Positions 1 to 8,624 of a DNA stretch of 44,166 nucleotides are shown piece by piece; the first letter of the stretch is position 1, and every line of letters begins with the position of its first letter. Source of the stretch: Streptococcus sp. HMSC074B11 (GTDB taxonomy: Bacteria > Bacillota > Bacilli > Lactobacillales > Streptococcaceae). A program made the position numbers and the translations under genes. The notes beneath the pieces were generated by a model. The model had not been told where the DNA came from, searched no databases, and saw nothing but the letters and a program-made list of their open reading frames with translations. Location of the stretch: NCBI RefSeq assembly GCF_001808705.1, contig NZ_KV794273.1, positions 184,163 through 228,328 on the forward strand, given 5' to 3'.

Positions 1-28
1 TTGCTCTTTGATTTTCATTGAGTATAAA
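1..28 (+). repeat. BOX element, boxC end only (cut by window edge)
   Basis: The first 28 bases match the right end of the BOX copies at 6998-7104 (reverse orientation) and 43936-44041, ending in CATTGAGTATAA. Only the boxC terminus is inside the window. Confidence 0.85.
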
Positions 29-34
29 ATGCAG

Positions 35-62
35 AAAAGAGCGTGCTTTCGCACGCCTTTTT
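35..62 (+). terminator. Short GC-rich hairpin with T-run
   Basis: GCGTGC (41-46) pairs with GCACGC (51-56) around a TTTC loop and is followed by C and a T-run at 58-62 on the plus strand. It could end a plus-strand transcript entering from the left, or add to termination of tpiA. Confidence 0.5.
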
Positions 63-112
63 ACTAAAAAGAAGACAGGCAGCCAAAACCTCGAGAGGGG
101 GAACTGTCTGTC
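63..112 (-). terminator. tpiA intrinsic terminator
   Basis: On the minus strand a 9-bp stem (104-112 with 74-82, one G-U pair) is followed by TTCTTTTT, 16 nt past the tpiA stop. The loop is long and pyrimidine/purine rich. Confidence 0.65.
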
Positions 113-127
113 TCAGATATTTAAGGC

Positions 128-886
128 TTATTTTACAAAGTCAAGCAATGCCAAGAAGCTTTCTGGGTCAAGTGATGCACCACCAACAAGAGCTCCGTCA
201 ACGTCTGGACAAGCCATGTATTCAGCAACGTTTTCAGGTTTAACTGAACCACCGTATTGAACACGTACTTTGTCAGCTACTTCTTGACCGAAGTCAGCAG
301 CTACAACGTCACGAACAACTTTACACATTTTTTGTGCATCGTCTTGTGAAGCTGATTTACCAGTACCGATAGCCCAGATTGGCTCGTATGCGATAACTGT
401 TGAAGCTACTTGTTCTGCAGTCAATCCAGCAAGAGCAGCAGAAACTTGAGCACCTACGAATTCTGCTGCTTTACCAGCTTCGTAAGTTTCAAGGCTTTCA
501 CCACAACAGATGATTGGAAGCATACCGTTTGCAAAGATTGCTTTTGCTTTTTTGTTGATATCTTCGTCTGTTTCGTGGAAGTAGTCACGACGTTCTGAGT
601 GACCGATAACAACGTAGTCAGTACCGATTTCTTTCAAAACTTGTGGGCTAGTTTCACCAGTGAAAGCACCAGCATTTTCAAAGTAGCAGTTTTGAGCAGC
701 AACTTTAAGGTTTGAACCTTTAGCAGCAGCAAGCACAGTTGTCAAATCAAGAGCTGGAGCTGCGATACCTGCTTCAACAAGGTCTGCTGAAGGAAGTTTT
801 GATGCTACAGCTTCAACGAATGCTTTTGCTTCTTCTGGGTTTTTGTTCATTTTCCAGTTCCCAGCGATAAATGGTTTACGTGACAT
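128..886 (-). CDS. tpiA: Triosephosphate isomerase
   Basis: This cytosolic TIM-barrel enzyme of glycolysis interconverts dihydroxyacetone phosphate and glyceraldehyde 3-phosphate. Visible family signatures are the N-terminal GNWKMN with the substrate lysine, GHSERR with the catalytic histidine, [11 protein letters not shown] with the catalytic glutamate and the start of loop 6, and [11 protein letters not shown] with the phosphate-binding glycines. The length of 252 aa is normal. I chose the ATG before SRKPFIAG because AAGAGGT lies about 8 nt upstream; an in-frame ATG 21 nt earlier lacks a comparable site. The gene appears monocistronic, with its own promoter (922-950) and terminator (63-112). 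Confidence 0.98.
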   Translation of the reverse strand: MSRKPFIAGNWKMNKNPEEAKAFVEAVASKLPSADLVEAGIAAPALDLTTVLAAAKGSNLKVAAQNCYFENAGAFTGETSPQVLKEIGTDYVVIGHSERRDYFHETDEDINKKAKAIFANGMLPIICCGESLETYEAGKAAEFVGAQVSAALAGLTAEQVASTVIAYEPIWAIGTGKSASQDDAQKMCKVVRDVVAADFGQEVADKVRVQYGGSVKPENVAEYMACPDVDGALVGGASLDPESFLALLDFVK

Positions 887-921
887 TTCACATACCTCTT
901 TTTTCATTTTATTTTCTACTT

Positions 922-950
922 ATTTTATCATATTTAAAGATAGCTTGCAA
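922..950 (-). promoter_or_regulatory. Promoter of tpiA
   Basis: On the minus strand, TTGCAA (945-950) and TAAAAT (922-927, preceded by TGA) are 17 nt apart, about 36 nt upstream of the tpiA start codon. Confidence 0.6.
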
Positions 951-1003
951 ATCTTACTCTGTAACTAGAAGTCTTCTTTTCAAAAACTTTCCAGTTACCG
1001 TTT

Positions 1004-2371
1004 TTATCTAGAAGCTCGCTTTCTCCTGGTTAATTTGACCACTGCTTCTGTCCTAGCCGTGTGTGGAAACATATCAACAGATTGGATATAGTGTAGATCA
1101 TAGACCTCTACCAGACGGACTAAATCACGCGCCAAGGTAGACACATTGCAGGAAACATAGACCATCTTTTCAGGAGCATACTTGACAATAGTATCCAAGA
1201 GCTTGTCATCTAAACCTGTACGTGGCGGGTCCACAATCAAAGCATCTGCACGATAGCCTTCCTTGTACCAACGGGGAATAATTTCTTCTGCAGTTCCTGC
1301 TTCATAGTGAGTATTGGTATAACCCATGCGCTTAGCATTTTCTTTGGCATCCTCAATAGCTTCTGGAATAATATCCATCCCTCTCAAGCTTTTGACTTTC
1401 TTAGCAAAGGCAAAACCAATGGTTCCAACACCACAATAGGCATCAATCAGATGGTCATTCTCATTTACGTCCAAAGCTTTCACAGCTTCACTATAGAGGA
1501 TCTCAGTCTGTTCAGGATTGAGCTGGTAAAAAGCTCGAGGTGAAAGAGAAAACTCATAGTCTAATACACCCTCGCCTATACTATCCTGCCCCCAAATAAT
1601 CTCTGTCTTGGCCCCATAAATCTCAGAAGTTTTGGCAGTATTGGTATTGACTGCGATAGTCACTACTTCAGGATAATCCTTGACTAGGTCTGTCACAAAT
1701 TGAGTCAGATTTAATTGGCGATTAGTCACAATGATAATCTGAACTTGCCCAGTTTTCCGTGCGCGACGAACCATGATGGTCCGAACACCCAGAATTTTCC
1801 GTTCATCTGTAATAGGAATTTGATGATAGGTCAAGAGTTCAGCAATGCGATTAGCAATAGCTTGCGTCTCCTTGTCTTGAACCAGGCAGTCCTTTAATTC
1901 AACCAGATAATGCGAATTTTGAGCATATAATCCTGCCTTGACCTGACCTTTAAATTTCCGCGTTTGAAATTGCAGTTTAGCTCGATAATACTTTGGTTTT
2001 TGCATACCAATAGTTGGTCTGATCTCATAGTTTTCGTAACCTGCAGGCGCAAATTTTTTCAGAGCTTGATGGAGAAGGTCCGTTTTGAACTCTAGTTGCT
2101 TATCATAATGCAGGTGCATGATTTGACAACCTCCACACTCATTATAAATAGTACAGTCTGGTACCACTCGAAACTTAGATTTTTTATGGACCTCAAGCAG
2201 TTTGGCCTCAACGTAGTTACGTTTGACAGAAGTCACCTGACAATAGATATCTTCACCCTTGAGGGCACCTGGAACAAAAACAAGGGTTTTCTGGTAAAAA
2301 CCGATTCCCTCTCCGTTAATCCCCATACGCTTGATTTTTAATGGAATTTTTTGTTTGACTTTAAGACTCAT
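1004..2371 (-). CDS. rlmD: 23S rRNA (uracil-5-)-methyltransferase, RlmD/RumA type
   Basis: SAM-dependent m5U methyltransferase of the TrmA/RumA family that modifies a 23S rRNA uridine (U1939 in RlmD; some Gram-positive relatives also modify U747, and the exact target cannot be read here). An N-terminal TRAM domain (about residues 1-62) is followed by four cysteines, C73, C79, C82 and C162, spaced as for the RumA iron-sulfur cluster. Then come the SAM motif [10 protein letters not shown] (310-319), DPPRTGL (381-387) and catalytic C408 in [11 protein letters not shown]. The 455-aa length is typical. The ATG lies exactly 6 nt after a TATAAT box and no ribosome binding site is visible, which suggests leaderless mRNA. 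It is divergent from the kinase gene at 2427. Confidence 0.92.
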   Translation of the reverse strand: MSLKVKQKIPLKIKRMGINGEGIGFYQKTLVFVPGALKGEDIYCQVTSVKRNYVEAKLLEVHKKSKFRVVPDCTIYNECGGCQIMHLHYDKQLEFKTDLLHQALKKFAPAGYENYEIRPTIGMQKPKYYRAKLQFQTRKFKGQVKAGLYAQNSHYLVELKDCLVQDKETQAIANRIAELLTYHQIPITDERKILGVRTIMVRRARKTGQVQIIIVTNRQLNLTQFVTDLVKDYPEVVTIAVNTNTAKTSEIYGAKTEIIWGQDSIGEGVLDYEFSLSPRAFYQLNPEQTEILYSEAVKALDVNENDHLIDAYCGVGTIGFAFAKKVKSLRGMDIIPEAIEDAKENAKRMGYTNTHYEAGTAEEIIPRWYKEGYRADALIVDPPRTGLDDKLLDTIVKYAPEKMVYVSCNVSTLARDLVRLVEVYDLHYIQSVDMFPHTARTEAVVKLTRRKRASR

Positions 2372-2377
2372 AAGTCT

Positions 2378-2386
2378 ATTATACCA
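2378..2386 (-). promoter_or_regulatory. Extended -10 promoter of rlmD, implying a leaderless transcript
   Basis: TGGTATAAT on the minus strand; the hexamer occupies 2378-2383. Six nucleotides separate it from the ATG at 2371, so the expected +1 coincides with the start codon. Confidence 0.6.
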
Positions 2387-2411
2387 CGTAGTTTCTCAAT
2401 GTTTAAGAATA

Positions 2412-2420
2412 TGTTACAAT
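2412..2420 (+). promoter_or_regulatory. Extended -10 promoter of the APH-like gene, implying a leaderless transcript
   Basis: TGTTACAAT, with the hexamer at 2415-2420, is followed by six nucleotides and then the ATG at 2427. No Shine-Dalgarno sequence fits in between. Confidence 0.6.
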
Positions 2421-2426
2421 AAAACC

Positions 2427-3200
2427 ATGAATACAAAGATATCTTTTTCCTCATTGGATTTTCCTGAGCAATTACGAACTTATATAGAGGGGACAAGCCT
2501 CTCTGACAGCTCTTCTCATTCAGGCGCAAGGGTCCTTTATCTTGACTCAGGTTACTATTTAAAAATAGATCAAAAGGGAAGATTAAAGCGAGAAGCTAGC
2601 ATTGCAAGGTGGTTTGAAATCAAAGGACTGGGAACTCCAGTTATCCACTATCTATCTACAGATAAAGACTACCTCCTGACTAAAGAGGCTATTGGTCATG
2701 ATGCTCTCGCTTTTTTAGATCAGCCAGAAAAAATCTGCCGAACCTTGGCCGAGGCTCTTAAAAAGCTTCACAACTTAAACCCACAAAATTTTCCATCAGA
2801 AAATCATTTACAGACCTATAAAGACAGAGCCTTTAAAAACTATGAAAAAGGGGAGTTCTATGCCAAGGCACTCCTACCCCAATTCCAGATTAACAGTCGC
2901 GAAGAGGCCTTCCAACTCATCCAAGAACAAGGGCACCTTCTAGAAACAGAGGCCTTTATTCACGGGGACGCCTGTCTACCGAACTTTATTCTAAAAGATG
3001 CTAGCCATTTCTCTTGCTTCATTGATCTTGGTTCGGCTGATTTCAGTGATCGGCATATCGATCTCTTTTGGGTAATTTGGTCCCTCAATTACAACTTAAA
3101 AGACCCCAAATATGCTGAACTATTTCTCGACTATTACGGGAGAGAGCTGGTTGATAGCAACAAACTTCGACTCGTTGCTGCCTTTGAAGCATTTGGGTAA
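2427..3200 (+). CDS. APH(3')-like aminoglycoside/small-molecule phosphotransferase
   Basis: A protein-kinase-like fold phosphotransferase of 257 aa. Visible elements are the candidate ATP lysine K46 (YYLKI), a partner glutamate E57, the Brenner motif HGDACLPN (179-186) with catalytic D181 and N186, and the metal-binding IDLGSADFSD starting near residue 199. This is the APH(3') layout and roughly its usual length of about 264 aa. The natural substrate is unknown; chromosomal homologues need not confer resistance. The start at 2427 is favoured because the upstream in-frame extension runs through the promoter and the divergent gene. The ATG sits 6 nt after TACAAT, so the mRNA is probably leaderless. 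recX follows after 9 nt, so the two are probably cotranscribed. Confidence 0.82.
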   Translation: MNTKISFSSLDFPEQLRTYIEGTSLSDSSSHSGARVLYLDSGYYLKIDQKGRLKREASIARWFEIKGLGTPVIHYLSTDKDYLLTKEAIGHDALAFLDQPEKICRTLAEALKKLHNLNPQNFPSENHLQTYKDRAFKNYEKGEFYAKALLPQFQINSREEAFQLIQEQGHLLETEAFIHGDACLPNFILKDASHFSCFIDLGSADFSDRHIDLFWVIWSLNYNLKDPKYAELFLDYYGRELVDSNKLRLVAAFEAFG

Positions 3201-3209
3201 GAGGAAAAT

Positions 3210-3986
3210 ATGAAAATCACAAAACTTGAAAAGAAAAAAAGACTCTATCTGCTCGAACTTGATAGCGACCAAACCTGCTACATTACAGAGGATACCATTG
3301 TTCGCTTTATGTTGACAAAAGGGAAAGAGATATCAGCTGAGGAACTAACTGAGATTCAATCCTTTGCGCAATTTTCCTACAGTAAAAATCTAGCTCTCTA
3401 CCACTTATCCTTCAAGGCCCGTACTGAAAAAGAAGTTAGAGATTATCTTGCCAAACATGAAATTGATGAGAAAATCATTCCCCAAGTCATTCAGTCTCTA
3501 AAGGACGACAACTGGATCAATGACCGCCAATATGCACAAGCTATCATCAATTCCAATCAGCTTTCAGGAGATAAGGGAAGCTATATGCTGATGCAGAAGA
3601 TTTCTCAAAAAGGCGTTGCTAAGGCCGTTATCCAAGAAGTCTTACAAGAATTTGATATGACGGAAGTCGCAGAGCGTACAGCTGAAAAACTATTGAAAAA
3701 ATATCAGGGTAAATTGCCTGCTCGCGCTCTACAAGACAAGATAATCCAAAATCTTACCAACAAAGGATTTTCCTACCCAGAAGCTAAAACAGCCTTTGAC
3801 CAACTGGATAGCCAGATAGAAGAGGAAACCGTTCAGGAACTAATCTTTAAAGAGTTGGATAAGCAATATCGGAAATATTCGCGTAAGTATGAAGGATACG
3901 AACTCAAGCAGCGTTTGACCCAAGTTTTAGCACGAAAAGGCTATGATTTTTCGGATATAGCCAGCGCTCTAAGAGAATATCTTTAA
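3210..3986 (+). CDS. recX: Recombination regulator RecX
   Basis: RecX proteins bind RecA filaments and modulate strand exchange. The 258-aa protein has the usual helical three-repeat organisation: Y-x-x-L-x-x-L-x-x-x-x-R-T-E-x-E-V-R-x-Y-L near residues 63-80, NDRQYA at about 106-111, an [13 protein letters not shown] helix, and a repeat ending in [26 protein letters not shown] upstream of the ATG provides a ribosome binding site. It lies 9 nt behind the APH-like kinase. recA is not in the window. Confidence 0.93.
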   Translation: MKITKLEKKKRLYLLELDSDQTCYITEDTIVRFMLTKGKEISAEELTEIQSFAQFSYSKNLALYHLSFKARTEKEVRDYLAKHEIDEKIIPQVIQSLKDDNWINDRQYAQAIINSNQLSGDKGSYMLMQKISQKGVAKAVIQEVLQEFDMTEVAERTAEKLLKKYQGKLPARALQDKIIQNLTNKGFSYPEAKTAFDQLDSQIEEETVQELIFKELDKQYRKYSRKYEGYELKQRLTQVLARKGYDFSDIASALREYL

Positions 3987-4024
3987 TTTTTTCATAAAAA
4001 AACTAAGAACTTTAAACAAAAATG

Positions 4025-4033
4025 TGATACAAT
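4025..4033 (+). promoter_or_regulatory. Extended -10 promoter of ntdP
   Basis: TGATACAAT (hexamer 4028-4033) lies 41 nt upstream of the ATG at 4075. No good -35 is present at the expected distance. Confidence 0.5.
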
Positions 4034-4074
4034 AGTAAACGATAAACTTATAAATTGTAGAAAGTTGGTTAGTT

Positions 4075-4608
4075 ATGAAACTTCCAAAAGAAGGCGACTT
4101 TATTACAATTCAAAGTTATAAGCATGATGGGAGTCTCCACCGTACTTGGCGGGACACCATGGTACTAAAAACAACAGAGAACGCTATTATCGGCGTCAAC
4201 GACCACACACTTGTTACCGAAAGTGACGGTCGTCGTTGGGTAACTCGAGAACCGGCTATTGTTTACTTTCACAAGAAATATTGGTTTAATATTATCGCTA
4301 TGATTCGTGAAAATGGTATCTCCTACTACTGCAATATGGCTAGTCCTTACTATCTGGATGAAGAAGCTTTAAAATACATTGACTATGATTTGGATGTTAA
4401 AGTTTTTACAGATGGTGAGAAACGCCTCTTGGACGTTGAGGAGTATGAACGACACAAGCGAAAAATGAAGTATTCTTCTGATCTAGACTATATTCTGAAA
4501 GAGCATGTTAAGATTCTTGTTGATTGGATTAACAATGAGCGAGGTCCTTTCTCAGAAGCCTATGTCAACATTTGGTACAAACGCTACGTAGAACTAAAGA
4601 ATCGGTAA
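4075..4608 (+). CDS. ntdP: Nucleoside tri-/diphosphate phosphatase, DUF402 family (Ntdp/YgaC)
   Basis: 177-aa member of the DUF402/UPF0374 family, whose staphylococcal homologue hydrolyses nucleoside tri- and diphosphates. The sequence shows the family hallmarks: [14 protein letters not shown] at the N terminus, [16 protein letters not shown] in the middle, the acidic [10 protein letters not shown] (about residues 101-110) proposed to bind metal, and the C-terminal helix ending in WYKRYVELK. The length is normal. The ribosome binding site is weak (AGAAAG about 13 nt upstream). It has its own promoter and a strong terminator at 4617-4650. Confidence 0.9.
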   Translation: MKLPKEGDFITIQSYKHDGSLHRTWRDTMVLKTTENAIIGVNDHTLVTESDGRRWVTREPAIVYFHKKYWFNIIAMIRENGISYYCNMASPYYLDEEALKYIDYDLDVKVFTDGEKRLLDVEEYERHKRKMKYSSDLDYILKEHVKILVDWINNERGPFSEAYVNIWYKRYVELKNR

Positions 4609-4616
4609 AGTTGTCA

Positions 4617-4650
4617 GAGGTCAGGATTAAAATCCTGACCTCGTTTTTTG
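4617..4650 (+). terminator. ntdP intrinsic terminator
   Basis: A perfect 12-bp stem starting GAGGTCAGGATT (4617-4628 with 4631-4642) is followed by GTTTTTT. Confidence 0.9.
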
Positions 4651-4805
4651 GTTTTCAACAAGCCTTTGAGTAGCGACTAATTGAACTGTTTATCAGCCTT
4701 CTAAATCCCAAAAAGCTCCTTTGAACAAAACTTCATTTTTATCCACAAATCTTAAGTCTCAACTGATTTATTGAAGTCTCGCAAGTCATAGGCTAGGAAT
4801 TTAAA

Positions 4806-4831
4806 GATTGATCCATCTATTTCTATCCCAG
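4806..4831. repeat. Short sequence shared with the rpoE terminator region
   Basis: GATCCATCTATTTCTATCCCAG resembles GATCGATCCATTTCTGTTCCAG at 18979-18999, part of the rpoE terminator loop and arm. Here the matching second arm is missing. The rest of 4651-4842 shows nothing I can name. Confidence 0.35.
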
Positions 4832-4842
4832 TACATTTTAGC

Positions 4843-4870
4843 AAAAAACCTGCCTAATGTGGCAGGTTTT
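4843..4870 (-). terminator. queH intrinsic terminator
   Basis: AAAACCTGCC (4845-4854) pairs with GGCAGGTTTT (4861-4870). On the minus strand the stem runs into a T-run, 4 nt past the queH stop codon. Confidence 0.9.
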
Positions 4871-4873
4871 CGT

Positions 4874-5641
4874 TTAAATGTCTAACTTCGTAACAGTGAA
4901 CTTGATATGCGAATAATCTTTTTCGATATCCTTATCTACCATAAAGGCGGTTGCATCCTTCTTGACCTGTACCAAGTCAATATTCTGTGCTTGAGCGGCA
5001 TAGACACAGCCACAGTAGCATTGGCGATAAATGTCATACTCTTCACACATTTCTACAGAGCGTTTATAGCCTTGATTTTTCTTAAAGTCGCTCGGAAGAT
5101 AATGAGTTGTGTAGATTTTCTGCACATCAATCCCGATACTATTGATGGTTTGCGAATTTTTGTGAGGACTGATAGTCAGGGCAGAACCGAAGTAATCAAA
5201 TCCTAAGTCCATAGCCACCTGCGCTGTCTTATCCAGACGATAGTCAAAACAAACCTTGCAACGATCGCCACCTTCAGGTTCTTCTTCCAAACCTCGAACC
5301 AGTTTACGGTATTCATTGGGTTCATAGGGTGCTTCTAGATATTGGACCTTGTTGCCAGTTCGTTCATTGAAATCACTGACAAACTTTTTTGTCACATAGG
5401 CACGCTTGTGATACTCAGCTTTAGGATGGATATTTGAATTAGCAAAATAAATAGTTACATCTGCATACTTGGTCAAATACTCTAAAGTATAGGTGCTACA
5501 AGGAGCACAACAGACGTGCATGAGAATGGTTGGTCTTTCTTCATTTTTTTCCCAAACTTGAACCATCTTTTGCATGACTCGATCATAGTTGATCTTTTGA
5601 TTGGGATTCATCTTACTTAGAATTTCTTCTACATCGATCAT
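4874..5641 (-). CDS. queH: Epoxyqueuosine reductase QueH
   Basis: QueH (DUF208) carries out the last step of queuosine synthesis, reducing epoxyqueuosine to queuosine in tRNA wobble position 34; it is non-homologous to cobalamin-dependent QueG. The 255-aa protein shows the cysteine clusters that hold its metal sites: HVCCAPC (C44, C45, C48), RCKVCFDYRL (C128, C131), and C199 with QCYCGC (C208, C210, C212). The N-terminal SKMNPNQKINYD segment is also typical. AAAAGGAGAAGAGT precedes the ATG. It lies downstream of an MFS gene but has its own promoter. No other queuosine genes are visible here. Confidence 0.95.
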   Translation of the reverse strand: MIDVEEILSKMNPNQKINYDRVMQKMVQVWEKNEERPTILMHVCCAPCSTYTLEYLTKYADVTIYFANSNIHPKAEYHKRAYVTKKFVSDFNERTGNKVQYLEAPYEPNEYRKLVRGLEEEPEGGDRCKVCFDYRLDKTAQVAMDLGFDYFGSALTISPHKNSQTINSIGIDVQKIYTTHYLPSDFKKNQGYKRSVEMCEEYDIYRQCYCGCVYAAQAQNIDLVQVKKDATAFMVDKDIEKDYSHIKFTVTKLDI

Positions 5642-5664
5642 ACTCTTCTCCTTTTCCTCTTGCT

Positions 5665-5693
5665 ATTGTACCACAGGATGATCCTTTGGGCAA
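5665..5693 (-). promoter_or_regulatory. Promoter of queH
   Basis: On the minus strand, TTGCCC (5688-5693) is 17 nt from TGG-TACAAT (hexamer 5665-5670), 23 nt upstream of the ATG. Confidence 0.55.
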
Positions 5694-5708
5694 ATAGGTT
5701 TTCGTGAT

Positions 5709-6908
5709 TTACTCAGTTTTTAAGTCCTTATCTAATAGCTTGCCCATCCTTGTCAGACTGATTATTAATATAGGATAAATTAAAAGCAAGATAAGACCTA
5801 GAACTAAAAAGACTGCTACAAGACCCCAACGATCAATCATCCAGCCTGTCAGTGGAAATATGACAATCATGGAAAGACTAAAGAGCATGGAATTGATACT
5901 AAGCATAGTTGCTCTTACACTGGAAGGTAAATAACCTTGTAAGTCATTGAAATAGATCGGCTGATAAACTGCATAAAGTGTATCAGTTAAAAGATATACA
6001 AGAAGAAAAGCAAAGGGGGTTCCTAAAAACACCAACAACAAGGCCAAGCCCGTTAGTGCAACAAGAGTCGGAAAAACTCGATTACTATTCCATTTTTTAC
6101 CGATTTGACTAGCTACATAAACAGCTATAAGATTTAACCCACTACCAATAAGCATAACCAGTGAAACCTGCCATCCTGCTAAGTCACTTATTTTCTGCTG
6201 ATAATAAAAGTAAAACATACACATGAGTGTCCCTATTAGCTGATAAGTCAGCATCCAGTAAAAGAGTACTGGTTTTTCCTGCCATTCTTTACGAACTTGT
6301 TGGACAATCATTTTAAAGGTTAAGACTTCATTTTTCTCTCTCTTAGCCATTGGTTCTTTCATCAAATAAATCAAGATTATAGAAAGAAAAGATAATCCAA
6401 TAGCAATCAGATAGGTCCAAGCCAATGCTCCATGAATAAAGAAGCCTGCCATAACTGTACCTAGGGTTCGGGTGACTTCTGCCACACCAGACAAAAAACT
6501 AGAAATCTGAAGATATCGGTCCTTTTGACCCGCTTCAACCGCCGAATCATATAAGAAAGCGATACTGGTACCCGAGTCAAAATTGTAGGACCAAGCATTA
6601 ACCATCATGGCAATCGCATACATCCAAAAATTCCCCTGACCAAACAAAATCAACATAGAGGACACAATACTGGCCAAGCGAGCCAAATAGAGATTGGTCT
6701 TGTAGCTAAATCGATCGGCCAACATACCAGATGGGATTTCACATAAGAGACTTGTCCCATGAAAGATACTCTCTAATAGACCGATTTGAAGCAAGGAAAG
6801 ACCATTCTGAATGAAAAATAAAATCCAAAAACTAGTGATTCCAAAATAAGATGTAAATTCCAGACCTGCTAGGAGTGGAATATTGCGTTTGTAAGTTCTT
6901 TTAAACAT
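5709..6908 (-). CDS. Major facilitator superfamily transporter
   Basis: 399-aa integral membrane protein with about 12 hydrophobic segments and a central charged loop (around residues 188-215). The MFS loop 2-3 signature appears as GMLADRFSYKTN, with further family features such as W-M-I-D-R-W-G near the C-terminal half. The substrate cannot be deduced: it resembles general drug/sugar efflux MFS members of Firmicutes. AAAGAGAG upstream of the ATG serves as ribosome binding site. No convincing terminator separates it from queH 67 nt downstream, although queH has a promoter of its own. Confidence 0.85.
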   Translation of the reverse strand: MFKRTYKRNIPLLAGLEFTSYFGITSFWILFFIQNGLSLLQIGLLESIFHGTSLLCEIPSGMLADRFSYKTNLYLARLASIVSSMLILFGQGNFWMYAIAMMVNAWSYNFDSGTSIAFLYDSAVEAGQKDRYLQISSFLSGVAEVTRTLGTVMAGFFIHGALAWTYLIAIGLSFLSIILIYLMKEPMAKREKNEVLTFKMIVQQVRKEWQEKPVLFYWMLTYQLIGTLMCMFYFYYQQKISDLAGWQVSLVMLIGSGLNLIAVYVASQIGKKWNSNRVFPTLVALTGLALLLVFLGTPFAFLLVYLLTDTLYAVYQPIYFNDLQGYLPSSVRATMLSINSMLFSLSMIVIFPLTGWMIDRWGLVAVFLVLGLILLLIYPILIISLTRMGKLLDKDLKTE

Positions 6909-6997
6909 TGTTTTCTCTCTTTCAATATGTAATATGATTGTTTCTAAAAGACTTACTGAGATTTGCCTACATTTTCTCCACCTCTTTCATTTAAAGT

Positions 6998-7104
6998 AAT
7001 ACTCAATGAAAATCAAAGAGCAAACTAGGAAGCTAGCCGCAGTCTGTACTTGAGTACGGCAAGGTGAAGCTGACGTAGTTTGAAGAGATTTTCGAAGAGT
7101 ATAA
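6998..7104 (-). repeat. BOX element, boxA-boxC type, reverse orientation
   Basis: About 107 bp bounded by ATACTCAATGAAAATC and TTCGAAGAGTATAA, with the boxA core (complement of CGTCAGC...CTTGCCGTA) and boxC, but no boxB. It sits between the MFS gene start and the asnS terminator. Similar copies lie at 19728-19845 and 43936-44041. Confidence 0.9.
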
Positions 7105-7125
7105 AAACGCCAGACGGCGTTTTTA
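7103..7125 (-). terminator. asnS intrinsic terminator
   Basis: AAAAACGCC (7103-7111) pairs with GGCGTTTTT (7116-7124), giving a T-run on either strand, 7 nt past the asnS stop and touching the BOX end. Confidence 0.85.
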
Positions 7126-7131
7126 TGGCTA

Positions 7132-8478
7132 TTAAGGTTTGATACGGTGCAACATACGTGGGAATGGAATGGCTTCACGGATGTGTTTTGTACCTGCTGC
7201 AAAAGTCACCATACGCTCGATACCGATACCAAATCCACCGTGTGGTACTGTACCGTATTTACGAAGGTCAAGGTAGAATTCATACTCTGTACGATCCATA
7301 CCAAGCTCTTCCATCTTAGCCACAAGGGCATCGTAGTCTTCCTCACGCATTGAACCACCGATGATTTCTCCGTAACCTTCTGGTGCAAGCAAGTCTGCAC
7401 AAAGCACACGCTCTGGATTTCCAGGAACTGGTTTCATGTAGAAGGCCTTGATGGCTGCTGGGTAGTTCATGACAAATGTTGGTACACCAAAGTGGTTTGA
7501 GATCCAAGTTTCGTGTGGTGAACCAAAGTCATCACCATGTTCAAGATGCTCGTAGTCAGCGTCTTCATCATTTTCATGCTCTTGCAAGAGGTCAATGGCT
7601 TGATCGTAAGTGATGCGTTTGAATGGCTCTGCAATGTAGCGTTTCAAAAGCTCAGTGTCACGTTCCAATGTTTCCAAGGCTTGAGGAGCACGATCAAGAA
7701 CACCTTGAAGCAATGCTTTTACATAAGCTTCTTGCAAGTCAAGTGACTCATCGTGTGTCAAGTATGAGTACTCCGCATCCATCATCCAGAATTCAGTCAA
7801 GTGACGACGAGTTTTAGATTTTTCAGCACGGAATACTGGACCAAAGTCAAAGACACGACCAAGAGCCATAGCCCCAGCTTCAAGATAAAGCTGACCAGAT
7901 TGGCTCAAGTAGGCTGGTGTTCCAAAGTAGTCAGTTTCAAAAAGTTCTGTAGAATCTTCTGCCGCATTTCCTGAAAGAATTGGGCTATCAAACTTCATAA
8001 AGCCGTTCTTGTCGAAGAACTCATAAGTTGCATAGATGATGGCATTACGAATTTGCATGACAGCGACTTGCTTACGAGAACGAAGCCACAAGTGACGGTT
8101 GTCCATCAAGAAGTCTGTTCCATGTTCTTTTGGAGTGATTGGGTAATCTTGAGATTCACCGATTACTTCGATGTCTGTAATATCCAACTCGTAACCAAAT
8201 TTAGAACGTTCGTCTTCTTTGACAATCCCTGTCACAAAAACAGATGTTTCTTGGCTTAGGCGTTTGATGGTGTCAAATTTTTCAAGACCTACTTCTTCTC
8301 CAAATTTTTCGATAAAGTTTGGTTTAAAAGCTACACCTTGGAAAAAGGCAGTCCCGTCACGCAATTGTAAGAAGGCAATTTTCCCTTTTCCAGATTTGTT
8401 GGCAACCCAAGCACCGATAGTGACTTCTTGACCAACGTAATCTTTTACTTCGATAATTGTTACACGTTTTGTCATCAT
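7132..8478 (-). CDS. asnS: Asparaginyl-tRNA synthetase
   Basis: Class II aminoacyl-tRNA synthetase that charges tRNA-Asn. An N-terminal OB-fold anticodon-binding domain (about residues 15-105) precedes the catalytic core. Motif 2 is seen as [21 protein letters not shown] split around the R-T-R-R-H loop, and motif 3 as GIGIERM near the C terminus. The 448-aa length is typical. Two tandem ATG codons follow AAGGA; I took the first, and the second is equally possible. It lies downstream of the aminotransferase and ypmB, the Bacillus ypmB-aspB-asnS order, but an intervening terminator and promoter suggest partly separate expression. Confidence 0.97.
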   Translation of the reverse strand: MMTKRVTIIEVKDYVGQEVTIGAWVANKSGKGKIAFLQLRDGTAFFQGVAFKPNFIEKFGEEVGLEKFDTIKRLSQETSVFVTGIVKEDERSKFGYELDITDIEVIGESQDYPITPKEHGTDFLMDNRHLWLRSRKQVAVMQIRNAIIYATYEFFDKNGFMKFDSPILSGNAAEDSTELFETDYFGTPAYLSQSGQLYLEAGAMALGRVFDFGPVFRAEKSKTRRHLTEFWMMDAEYSYLTHDESLDLQEAYVKALLQGVLDRAPQALETLERDTELLKRYIAEPFKRITYDQAIDLLQEHENDEDADYEHLEHGDDFGSPHETWISNHFGVPTFVMNYPAAIKAFYMKPVPGNPERVLCADLLAPEGYGEIIGGSMREEDYDALVAKMEELGMDRTEYEFYLDLRKYGTVPHGGFGIGIERMVTFAAGTKHIREAIPFPRMLHRIKP

Positions 8479-8526
8479 TTATCTTCCTTTTTTTGTTTAA
8501 CTTGTCTAAAGACATTATTACCCACT

Positions 8527-8535
8527 ATTGTACCA
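8527..8535 (-). promoter_or_regulatory. Extended -10 promoter of asnS
   Basis: TGGTACAAT on the minus strand (hexamer 8527-8532), 48 nt upstream of the start codon, in the gap behind the aminotransferase terminator. Confidence 0.55.
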
Positions 8536-8587
8536 CAAATAATGCCTGATAGCTAGATTCTATCAGAGAAAAATCTCAGGTTTTATC

Positions 8588-8618
8588 CAAAAAAATCTCC
8601 GTCAAGACGACGAAGATC
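8588..8618 (-). terminator. Terminator behind the aspartate aminotransferase gene
   Basis: On the minus strand ATCTTCGTC (8609-8617) pairs with GACGGAGAT (8595-8603, one U-G) and is followed by a run of T. Confidence 0.8.
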
Positions 8619-8624
8619 TTATTT

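Noticed and set aside
2331..2426. Longer N terminus of the APH-like protein
   Set aside because: The extension crosses the promoter and the start of the divergent rlmD gene and has no ribosome binding site.
2427..3200. Acquired aminoglycoside-resistance gene
   Set aside because: Motifs support an APH-type kinase, but nothing shows mobility or resistance, so I leave the substrate open.
4651..4842. Possible small RNA or gene between ntdP and queH
   Set aside because: No promoter-terminator pair or ribosome-bound open reading frame was seen.
7132..8478. Several 60-80 aa open reading frames on the opposite strand or other frames of asnS
   Set aside because: All overlap a well-conserved synthetase and lack start signals.
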